Shown here: positions 1-10,800 of the stretch, in pieces
How positions within the stretch are numbered: the stretch's first letter is position 1
Layout of the letters: each line of letters opens with the position of its first letter
Source of the DNA: Thamnaconus septentrionalis
Taxonomy: Eukaryota; Chordata; Actinopteri; Tetraodontiformes; Monacanthidae
DNA length: 64,000 nucleotides
NCBI GenBank assembly: GCA_009823395.1
Contig: CM020501.1
Location: 15,834,861-15,898,860, forward strand
Direction of reading: 5' to 3'
Translations under genes and position numbers: made by a program
The notes under the pieces: model-generated
Databases searched by the model: none
The model's input: the letters and a program-made list of their open reading frames with translations, nothing else
What the model was told of the DNA's origin: nothing

Positions 1-321
1 TGGCGTGCTCATTTACCTTAGCATTTAGGAATTTTTTGTGCAGAGCAGTAGCGATCTGTCCGTATGCTTATATAGATATATATGTATATATGTGTGTGTG
101 TATATGTGTACAAAATGCAACAAGAGCTATACTTGGCATGTCACACTGCTGATGTGTGTGCGGTGGCAGCATTGCTGTTGGACTGTGAGCGGGTGTTAAC
201 TGGGTGGCTCAGGTATGGCTGCTTCCTCCTTTACTCGCTCTAACTGCCGTCTCTCTTCCTCCTGTCCTCTACCTCCCCCGTTCTTTCTCTCCCTGCCCTC
301 TACTTTCCGTCTGCGCTACAG

Positions 322-339
322 ATGAGTGGTTTTCCAAAG
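322..339 (+). other. ctnnd1: 18-nt microexon of ctnnd1, candidate cassette
   Basis: The exon is flanked by a pyrimidine-rich acceptor (ctacag) and the donor gtaagc. It starts after one base of a codon, encodes D-E-W-F-S-K across its junctions, and is a multiple of three, so skipping keeps the frame. Mammalian p120 has an alternative 18-nt exon (exon C, six residues) in the armadillo region. Equating the two is an inference from length and place. Confidence 0.6.
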
Positions 340-3300
340 GTAAGCTCTTTGGCTCTTTCAAGTGCACATTGCTTTCGCTGCCTGCTGTCGCACTTTTTTT
401 TTTTTTTTTGTTTGTTTGGTTTTTTTTTGCCGGGGTTTTGCCATCAATTTGTTGAAAGCTTGCATTGATACACTGAAGTACTAACAAGACACGCCTCCCT
501 TTCACTGCAAAAGGAGTTGTAGTAAAACGCCTAACACGCATCTTAGTTTGTCGGCACGTCTAACCAAACTACTGCAGCATTTACTAACAACAGTCGTCCT
601 CTGGTCCTCTGACGTTAAGACAAAGTTTTAATCACGCTTTGTAATTCCAGGCAAGAAAGATGACGATGGGGCTGCTGACATAATAGACATTCCAAAGTCG
701 ACCATACCTGCCAAAGGTAATTCATTGGACACAGACCTATTTTAAAGCAACATCTTTAACCTCCAACCAACCCTCCTTCTTTGACTTCGCCTCATTTCCT
801 CTAGGCTACCAGCTGCTGTACCAGCCTGAGGTGGTTCGTATCTACACCTCGCTGCTGAAAGAGTCCAAGAACCCAACAGTGCTGGAAGCCTCGGCTGGAG
901 CCGTTCAGAACCTGTGTGCTGGACGCTGGACTGTAAGAGCAAAAACCATGATGTTTTTCTCCCGAGTCGCACAGAGTTGACACTCTAGCGTCAATCAAGT
1001 CAGTCAATGACTTTTTTTGTCCAATTAAAAGGCACAGACAAAAACATTGCAGCAGAGAATCCCATTTTAAAAGAGCTGAAGAAATAGAAATATAGCTCTG
1101 TCAACAAACATTTAAAACTGATTCTGTTTGGTGAACAAGAGCCCCGACTTTACTTTCTGTTATTTTCTAGCCTTGAAAGATTACACAGTAGGCTTATCCC
1201 TTTCGATTGTTATTCTTAAACTGGTCAAGGTCCTTACTTTGCTAGAATGATTGCTGAGAGCTTCTGTCTGCTGCATGCAAGATTAGTGAAAGGAATAAGC
1301 TGGGCTAATGAGTGCTTCAAGACTTGTTTGACTTCCTGTAAATGTTTTCTTGAAGATTTTTGAGAAGACCAAAAAAAACCCCCAAAAAACAACGATGCGT
1401 TGGCTTTTGTACCCCCCAAAAAAAGCATTTGGACGTCACTTCCTTTGTTTTCTAGTATGGGCGCTACATCCGTGCCTTACTGCGCCAAGAGAAGGGTCTG
1501 CCCATGATGACGGAGCTGCTGGCCCACGGCAACGACCGCGTGGTCCGCGCAATGTCCGGAGCCCTCCGCAACCTGGCCATCGACGCACGCAACCGAGATC
1601 TACTTGGTGAGAGCATCTGCGGCGCTGAGCTGTTCCAGACAGAACACGGAGGACAATGCGGTTCAACCATAAACTCTTGTCCCGTCACCATCAGGTCAAC
1701 ACGCGGTGCCTCACCTGGTGGCCAACCTGCCTGGAGGCGGCCAGAGTCAGCCGGTGCGGGCACTGTCCGAAGAGACGGTGGTGTCAGTATTAAACACCCT
1801 CCACGAGCTGCTGGGCTCCAGCCTGGAGGCTGCCAAGACCCTGCGGGCCTCGCAAGGCATCGAGAGGCTGGTGCTCATCAACAAAGACGGGTGAGTGGCG
1901 ACCAGTCCCTCGGCGGCATCGCACTCTGCCCGATTGGAGTGTCCTGTTTTGACTTTGAATTCATCCACCAGGAACCGTTCCGAGCGTGAGGTGCGAGGAG
2001 CCGGCCTGGTGCTTCAGACCGTGTGGGGCTACAAGGAGTTGCGGCGCACTCTGGAGAAAGACGGCTGGAAGAAGACGGACTTCATGGTCAACCTCAACCC
2101 TCCCAGTAACACCACCCGGACCAACGGAGGATATGAGGACAGCACCCTGCCGCTCATAGACAGAGGTCAGGAAGGGAGAGGAGGGGCACCTGCTGGGCCA
2201 AAAATATCATATAATATAATATAAATATCTAAATATTATATAATTTAACCAGTAAAGAAACAAAATCCATTGCTTAACTTGTTTTTTTCTCTTGCTATTT
2301 AAAAAATGTAGCCTGTCAAAATTGTTCGTATTTGCAGTGTAGGTTGTGTATAAAGCCCGAGTATTGTCTGTACACTGACTATATGTAACATATCAGCTTG
2401 CTCATGTCCACCACTTATCAAACACACCCACACCTGCCCTCTGTTCTGGCTCTGGAAGTAAGATGCACTGCAGAAATCATAGAGCAGTCTTACTGGGTGC
2501 ACCAAAAAAAGTTTGACATCATTTTAAAAGCAATTATCTTGAAAACTGCTAAGTCTAGCTCAGTGAATTGGAACAGTTTAGGTGTTGAACATCATAAGTT
2601 TATTATGGGACTGATTTCATAAGTGTTCAATATGTGCACTGCTTGTGACACGGCACACGTGAACTGGGTGACTGTGTGCAAACATATTCCAAGTCGCAAA
2701 ATGACTTCTCTTTGGGAGTGAACGGCATGTCTCAACCTAAAAACACAACAAGGATAAATCATTAAATATAAAATCTTTATCTCTTTTGATACATTCTGTG
2801 AAAATTTGAGGTTATTTCAGCAAGAATTGCTGCCTGTGTATGACAGCACTGAAAGAAGCTGATGATTCCTGTCTCTTTAACACACACAGGCGGCAAAGGA
2901 GAGCGAGAAATGATCCCAATGAACGACCTCGGACCGGGTAAGTGTGTCAGAAAGAGTATGCGCTCGCTCCAAGTGATCGCGCACACATCACTAGTTTAAC
3001 ACGGCAACGCTCCACCTCAGATGGCTACTCCACACTGGACGAGAGGGGGAGGAGGAACACTCTGGATAACACACTCGAACCTGCTGACAAAGACGGAGTA
3101 CAGGTAAGCCCTGCTCATCGCCTGTCGCACGCGCTGCAAGATGGCGCTGTAGCGAGAAACGGTGAATTTCCTTTTGTTTTGTGATGAATGAGATGCAGGT
3201 TTAGAAACGCTGTTTGCTCTCTGGCCATCATGGTGTCTGCAAATCTGCAGGCAGGTAAGAATGATGTACTGAAGGACTGCGCTCAGTGAAAATACATTGC

Positions 3301-4109
3301 ATCTCCTATTCCTTCATTTTATGTTGATAACAGCCAGCACATTCATTTAGAATGCTGAAAGTCTGAACCCGTGTCCAACTGTGCAGAACATACAGCCTTG
3401 CGGTAGGAAAATCAGAAATGAAGCATTCACAAGTAACTGAAGCGTCTTGTGTAGAGGTGCATCCATGGGCATTTCTCTGAAAGAATTCCAAATCTGTTTC
3501 ACTGAAAACTGATCTGGATGGTTGCTGTGCACAGCGTTCATTTCCAGGCAGGGATTGGCCTTAAAAGATGACTCATTCTGGATTAATAAATCATAATGAT
3601 AATGGAGGGATAATGGAATGGGACCTAGCAGAGGGCAACTCTGCTGGCTCCCACTTTAGGTGGATGGAGAAAGAGACAAATGTGTTTCCAAAGAAATTCA
3701 AAACTGGAACGAGTGTGTTTACACGTGAAAGCAAAAGCTTATTTGCCGTGTGCCATGCATGAGTGAGAAACACGGCTGCTTTGCTCCCAGCCTAGACCAG
3801 GGGGGTGGGGGGTCTAACCCTATTCTTTATTTATCTAATTTAATTTTCAAATCTGGATATTGACAGCGCGCCCTCGACGAGCTAAACAGATGGCAGCGTC
3901 CAACGAAGTGATGTTGGCTATTTTTGCTTTGGATGTGTGGGGCAGATCTCTGCAGCGTGTGAACAGACACGCCGTCACACGCGCCCACGGACGGCATGTC
4001 GATGCATGTTGTGCCGAGGCGCCGCGGTCGATCTGCCACTTTCCCACCAGCGTTCCTTTTTCTCAGCATCTCCCTGAAACATGAACTGACTGTGAACTAA
4101 CCCCTTGTA

Positions 4110-4149
<40 letters not shown>

Positions 4150-4816
4150 TTTGATGTTTTCCCACTTTCCTCTCACAACTCGTCACCTTCTCTCTCTTTT
4201 TTTGTGTGAATTTTCACACCTAACCCTTGTGTCTCTCTCCTAACCCACCCCTGCCGTCTCTCCTCGGTCTCCTTTTTCCCTGTCACGCACCTCTGCACTG
4301 TCCTTTGTCTCTCCCAGGGAGGGATGTATGGGGAGAGGCAGGCTTCTTTGCCTCTCGTGGATTCTTATGATGGTTAGGACACACCCACTGTCACACTGCA
4401 TGTCAGCGCATGGTATGTGTGTTCCACCGGCTGAACCTCCCACACACTTGCATGGCCTAACACTGTGTAACGACTTGTCGTGACTATTTTTTCCCATGCG
4501 TTGTACGATGACCACTGTTTATCAGTTAGCTACCCTGGTATTGTTATGACGTTGTGTTGCTCCGCTTTACCAGTGACAAGTGACTTTTGTTTTTTCCCTC
4601 TTCAGTGTTTTGAATGTTTGTTTCATATACAGTGACCTTGTGTGTGTCGTATTTTTGTATTATTCATTCATTTATTTATTTTAGGTCACTCGCTGCCATG
4701 GATGAGGCAGTTTTCAATGTGCCGTTCCTCCCATCAGGGCATGAACTCCTCCAGCCGTCCTCTTCCCACTGTCCATTTTGACGGCTCTGCCTCTTCCTCT
4801 CTTGCAGAAAAACTGA
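322..4816 (+). CDS. ctnnd1: Catenin delta-1 (p120 catenin), 3' part; upstream exons lie outside the window
   Basis: p120 catenin binds the juxtamembrane tail of classical cadherins, stabilises adherens junctions, and regulates Rho GTPases and Kaiso. Exons read: 322-339, 651-716, 805-932, 1456-1606, 1695-1890, 1972-2165, 2890-2937, 3021-3103 and a terminal exon whose coding part is only 4808-4816 (Lys-Asn-stop); all phases agree. The peptide carries the late armadillo repeats (LEASAGAVQNLCAGRWTYGR, GALRNLAIDARNRDLLG, VLQTVWGYKELR) and then the tail with STLPLIDR. The CAGRWTYGRYIR and NLPGG stretches match p120 rather than ARVCF or CTNND2, although the tail segment IPMNDLGPDGYST also resembles ARVCF. 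The very short last exon matches the mammalian p120 ending (MQKI). The N-terminal coiled coil and first armadillo repeats are missing because the window starts inside the gene. The next gene, btbd18, lies close downstream on the same strand, as in human 11q12. Confidence 0.9.
4111..4144. repeat. (CT)n microsatellite in last ctnnd1 intron
   Basis: About 17 CT units form a pyrimidine tract upstream of the candidate exon at 4318. More C/T-rich sequence continues to 4316. Confidence 0.9.
4318..4377 (+). other. Possible alternative terminal coding exon of ctnnd1
   Basis: A strong acceptor (tctctcccag) after a long pyrimidine tract opens 19 codons in phase 0, the phase left by the exon ending at 3103. 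They read GGMYGERQASLPLVDSYDG and stop at TAG 4375-4377. A weak donor (G|gttagg) overlaps the stop. The stretch could be an alternative last exon, a retained-intron end, or chance; the main model uses the KN-stop exon at 4808. Confidence 0.35.
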
Positions 4817-5875
4817 TTGTGTGCATCACGAGACGACAGCCTCCTCCCACCTACTGCCCTTGCTGAACCGACGGCGGCACAGCAGCAAGTCTCCTGTCGC
4901 AACCCAAACTCCATCTCTGGCTCTCCCGATCTCTCTTTTCTCTCTCTTTCGCTCTCTCCACGTTTCTCTCCCTCTCTCCCTTGATTGCATTCCTCCATTG
5001 CAACTGACAGAAATGACGTGGATTTATGCCCCCTGTGGACAAAACTGGATAAAACACTTTTAAAAAGCCTACCACTCTGCGCTCTGCCAGTCCGTGAACT
5101 TCTTCGCCAAACGTCAGAAACCACTTGACAGATCCCAGTGCGACAGCACTACACCTTTATGCGACAACACTACACTGTCCTTGGATACACTAAGCTTCAA
5201 TGTTTTGGAGGGTGGATTGACACTAATTTGACTAATTAGAATGGACTGTGGATATGTTTTGGTAAACCTTTTCCATAAATGGCGAGTGCACTACCTTTTC
5301 CAAGAAACTGTATTTTGCCGTTTCTCTTTAACTCGCATAACCAAATTATTTCATACGGTTGAGAAATGATGTTCAGTGATCTAATCAGTTCCGTGTAAAG
5401 CTTCTGCCTCTGTTTGGTTGTGGTGATTGCTCTACTTGCTTTGCTCTGCGCGACGTAATGTGCCAAATGACTCTGCTGCAGCGATTGCCAACGACAAATG
5501 CAAAAACTTTACACACCGAATTGTTCACAGCAGCTACACTGAAAACTGTCACCGGCTTGGTTTTTGTAAACTTTGTGTTGTCAAAAGTCCATTGTTAAGA
5601 TGTACAAGATGCTGCGTATCTCTGAATTTTATTATGCTTCACAAACAGGAATTGAGGTTTTTGTTTTTTTGTTTTTTTGTTTTCTTTTTGACACAGACAG
5701 GGGAAAAAAAAAGCGTTGCTTGTTTTTGGAATTACAGCATGACCTCCTCAAGATGAGGAGGTCTCTCTTTTACGAACTAAAGCCCCTTAACTTTCTCATT
5801 CTTGGCAGAGAAGTCTTCCAAGATGAAGAGGTCTGAATTCCTTTTTCCTGCAAGTCTCTTATCTAATGAATGTGC

Positions 5876-5907
5876 ACACACGCACGCACGCACGCACGCA
5901 CGCACGG
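5876..5907. repeat. (CGCA)n microsatellite
   Basis: About seven tetranucleotide units lie in the ctnnd1 3' UTR. Confidence 0.85.
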
Positions 5908-6912
5908 CTGTCTCTTTGAGGGCATTGTGTGTTAACTGGAGTGCCTCTCTGATTCAGGATGAGTCTGAAAGATTTGTCTAACATGACTGGAGAAGACGGA
6001 CTAAGGTGTCTTTTTCTCAGCAGGTTTTTGCCTGTGAACACTAAATATATAGAACGCAACAGTTCTCGAGTTTGCAGCATTAGCGTATGTGAGCTTGTGT
6101 ACCTTGCAAGTTGATTCTCGTCATTGGGATTGTTTTCTTTATTTCTTTTTTTTTTTTTTAAATTAAACACCTGAGTTCTATCATTTTACTGCTACCTGTA
6201 GCCCACCACACTTTAAAGACCTCGGAGCAGGCACTGTTATTGTCTGTGTTTGGCCCACTTAAATACAGTGCTTGTTTTGTAGAAGGCATATTCTTAGTGC
6301 CTCTTGAGATGTAGATACTTACTGAATGGATGATTAAAAGAAGCACTAGGGGTTATTTGTTTTTTCTTCCTTTTTTATTGAGATAAATGTTCAGTTTGTC
6401 TTTTTTTTTTATATATACAAGTTGAAAAATGACAGAATGGCCTGTTTGTCCCCCATCTCTTCCCCAAGTATCAAGTTGCCTTTAAAAGCGAACTGACTAA
6501 AAGAGCAGAATAGAGTGCGAGGGTTTAGAAAATTGGTTAGGAGGCATAGATCAGAATCTATTAGATAAAGCGGAGATAAAAGTAAAAGCACATTTAAACT
6601 ATATATACAAGAGAATATTTGTTAATTTTAATGGTTTTATGTATTTCCTTTTTTTTTATATTGATTTGGGTTTAATTGTTTTGGGTGAACGCATATGCAA
6701 TCGGTTATTTCACATTTTGATTCAAAGTGCTCAGTTTGTGTCTTGCTTAAACGCAAAACAAGTTAGCTGAATAAAGCCTTTCAACGCTCTCAGCAGATAC
6801 TGGAACATTAATGGACAAGTCTGATTCTTGGCTACATAATCTCTTTGCCTTGGCTCTTGAAGTTGCACATTCTCATTTATGATTGGATTATGTAACTAGC
6901 AATACTGTTTTT

Positions 6913-6918
6913 AATAAA
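6913..6918 (+). terminator. ctnnd1: Polyadenylation signal of ctnnd1
   Basis: Canonical AATAAA followed by a GT-rich region (tggtgtctttgttgtcc). A second AATAAA lies at 6770-6775. Confidence 0.6.
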
Positions 6919-7842
6919 AAAGAAAATGATTTCGTTGAGCCTGGTGTCTTTGTTGTCCCCTGCCTGAAACTGAACAGTAATTGAGAGGAGGGTAACTTTT
7001 GATTCAAGCGGGGCTGTTTCGAGAGGGCGGCAACTAGGTGTCGCTATGGGCGAATGCGCCCATTCGAGATTGAACGCGGAGGAAAGGTGTCATGTTAGCC
7101 ACGTTAATAAGGCAACAATGTTTATTTGTTTTCCCTCCATGTTGATTAAAATATAATTAAAATATAGAAAAAGTACATTGGACATCGAGGTCGAAAAACG
7201 GAAACTAACTGGTGAGTTTAATATTTAAGGTTATAGCTTTAGTGTGAGGCTGTCTCGGGAGACTTTGTGAACTTGGCCCGCACTGATCGACAGTCCGAAA
7301 AGTACTATGAGCTGGAACAATCTTTTTTTTATATATATATATATATATATTTTTTTTGTTAAAAGCTATAAATGACGTCGCCTGCTGAGGTTTGGTCGCT
7401 TTCTGCTAAAGAACTTAGTAGCGATAACACCGTGGCCTAAACCTAGCTTTAGCTAGGACGACTAGATTGCGCATGGAAGACAGGTGTTTTCTGTGATTAC
7501 ACATGACATCTTTGTCATTTTCCGATGACAAAATAAGTAAGATATGAAACGCGAAACAAAACGAGCTAGCAAACACAGCTACCACGAGTATCATTAAATT
7601 CAGACACTTCGAATGACAAGCGTAATTTCCATGTGCAGACACGTGGATTAGCACAAAATTTAGAAAGTAAGATCAAACACATATGCATGCAGACTGTGCT
7701 CCTTTTCAGTGATCTGAAGAAAGTTATTTGAATGAAAAGGCCCTAAGAATGCTCGCAGACGAAAGGATTTAATATTAAAAGAATCAGAATATTGTTTTGA
7801 ATCGCCACCCTGTCATGTCCTCTCCTCCCTAGTGCCTTGAAC

Positions 7843-10800
7843 ATGCAGAGGTACTCGTGGCCTGGTTATGAGCTGCAGCTCCTGGAAAAGCTACAGAGGC
7901 AACAAAACAACTCTCAATTCTGTGACACATTGTTGCAAACCGATGGTGAGATCCTTTGACTTGGTCAAAACATTGAAATGAAAGTAAATTAAGGACACGT
8001 CAAATGTTTTATTAACGATAATCCCCCCTGCTAAAGGTATTTCAATCCCGACACACAGTTGCATCCTTGCAGCTCTCTCCCCCTACCTGTCTGAGAAACT
8101 GTTGGCCTCCTCTCCCCCTCCATTTGGCCAGAAGCGTCACCTCAAGCTCCACACAGTGAAAGCCCAGACCCTGCTGAAGCTTGTTGCTCTTATCTACTCC
8201 GGGGAGGTCGAGGTGAATGTGGGCGTCGAGCAGAATGACCTGCTGGCGGCAGCCATCAAGTTTGGGATCACAGACCTCGTGGAGGGGCAAAAACAAGCGG
8301 GAGTGGAGGAGAGGTGCCATCAGAGGGTGAACCGTCGGAGTTGCAGGGACCGCTGTGAAGGCAGAGCAGGTGTTCAGGATGCCCAGGCTCAGGCAGAGAT
8401 GGTCGAAAGAAGGGTGTTGTCGGGCAGTCCAGTTAGAGCGACAAGCTGTGCATCAGCGGGTGCTGTTGATAAGATGGTGAGCACTCTAGACCAGGAAGAA
8501 GGCCCGTCTGAATACACGGCAGCTCAAAATGTGGATTTCTGTGTCACGCTGACGCCCCAGAACCTCAACATTGACAACAATTTCAACACCGTTCGCTCAC
8601 CGCGAATCCCCATCATCTTCAGTGAGTCGGCAAGCGACGATGAATCTGAATTAAACCGCTCGTTCGACAGCATAACCGACCCCACGGCACCGTGGTCCGT
8701 CAACGTGGCCACCACCTCTTTTGACAGACACTCAAACGGCTTGGTACCTCAGGGGGGCAGCAATGAACTTCAGTCCCCTGCCCTCAGGGCCACGTTGGAG
8801 TCGGGGTCAGAGGATCAGGACGCAGTTCGACATGCGGCTGAGGAGAGCAGGAGAAGTGCAGAGCAGCCGTGCTCTGCAAAAAGAGCAGAGGTACCAGGGG
8901 AGGAAAGGGCGAAGAGCACGGAGGAGAGGAGTGCACTTGCAGGGAGGAAGAACTTGGACCTGATGAAACAGATGGCGCAGGTGGTCGAGAGCACACAGAT
9001 TTCTATAAAGGTAAAGAACTTTAAAAACACTTTTGTTTCTCCTGTGTAACTGCTCAAGACTTTTATCTCAACTTTGGATTTGAAGACCGACTGCAATGAC
9101 AGCAAGTTGCACTTTGACACCAAATAGTTATTGTAAAATTACAGACAATAAATACCCTCTTAGATGTGTAAACAAAGCTAATTTCAAAAATGAGAACTTC
9201 TGTCTGTGGTCATTGTGGTTGAATTTGCTTCCCCCTGCAGGTGAAACTGGTCAGGACTCAGGGGGAAGTGTGGGAGGTTGCAAACATGGAAAACGCTGAG
9301 ACATTGTCAGTTCTGTCCTCTTTGAAGCAGGTATGTCACTGCTACACCTGTTTATTAAATAGAATGATTGACTTTCTGTGACTCTTTTGTGAAGAAGTAG
9401 GAAGAGAGTGACAATGAAAACTATCTGACAATAAATTAGAAAACCGTAGATCTCACCTCCATTAATGTGGCACTTCAGCACTGTAACATTACTGCAATAT
9501 GTCAAGCTGTGCTGTCAGTGTCAAAGAGGAACTAACATGAACATGTGTTTTGTTTGTTTTCTCGTTTGATTTTTTTTCTTCAAACCTCTTATAAAAAGCA
9601 ACTTCTTTGATGAGAAACCTTTTGTAATAAAGCCATTCACTTACACTTACAGATTCTAAATGGTGCCTGGGTGTCTAAATTTCAATTTTTCCATCTTCGC
9701 AGACAACTTTGCACTCCAACTCCGAGTCGTCGTCACTCCAGTCAAGCCCTGCATCCAATCCTGAGACGCCCACCGTCCAGCCCGCTGCTGCCAACGCCTC
9801 TGAACCTCCTCCGCTGCTGCCGCTGCCGCCCAGCACCGCCACCGGTCGTCAGCTCGGCCATGGCCACATCCTGAACCAGCGCAACAGGCCGTGCTCGGAG
9901 GAGTCTGATGAGCAGATCGAGATTCTGCTGGAGGACATCATGATGGGCCTGAACATCCTGCCCGGCGTGGAGAGGAGCAGCAGGAACCCACAGCAGCCTC
10001 AGCCAAGTCAGGACAGAGTGCAGGCCGTCTGCCCCGCCCTGGTGTCAGAGGAGCGGCAGACCCAGCGTGACACTCACGCTGCTGCTGGCGACGGAGGGCG
10101 TGTTCACCACCAGGATTACCGCACCCAAGTCGGTCTGTGCTCAACTGATACAGGTACTCAAACAAGCTTCTGTCTTCAGTGTTGGTTACATCCCAAGCAA
10201 AGCTTTAAATAACACAATGAAATGTATTCGTTAGTGTATTTTTTTCACTACTAACTCATGCTGTATGAACACAGTGTTGCTTTAAAAAACATATACATAA
10301 TACATATACATGGTAATATATGAGATTATGATTTTAATTGTGTCTGAAAGCTTCATTCCAATTCTGTAGCTGCGTTTTCGTTACCCCTAGAATTGCGCAA
10401 AACCTAAATATCGCAATAAAAAACTGGTAATGGAAACACCTACATTTCAAAAAACCTCTCAAATATCGCTAAAAGGTTTTTACACTCTCATGAAGTGGTT
10501 TTTCAGACATATTGATATCAAGGTATATTGCAGAAGTATAAATGGAAACAGTTTTTCGCATTTACGCGTCACCAGGCGTGACGTGCCGGTCACGTGACCA
10601 GTTCACTTCAAGTGAAATGAGAAAAATATAGCAATCAATCTTGACGGCAAACAATCGTAAATTAACGATCGCAAACGTAATTCTCGTAAATCTTGCAGGA
10701 CGAGATTTTACGAGAATTACGTCCTGCGAGACGAGATTTTATGAGAATTACAGCTTTTGTGCTTCACACCATTCAATGGAAACACCTGCAATTGGCAATT

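Larger units (their letters stand above)
4817..6935 (+). other. ctnnd1: 3' UTR of ctnnd1
   Basis: This 2.1-kb stretch after the stop has no supported gene and ends with two polyadenylation signals (AATAAA at 6770-6775 and 6913-6918). It contains a (CGCA)n tract at about 5876-5907 and many T-runs. The tandem gene btbd18 begins roughly 100 to 200 bp beyond it. Confidence 0.7.

Noticed and set aside
4642..4866. Frame continuing ctnnd1 through 4685-4866
   Set aside because: It needs the weak G|gttagg donor at 4373 and yields a sequence unlike any p120 tail; the acceptor at 4807 gives the family-like short ending.
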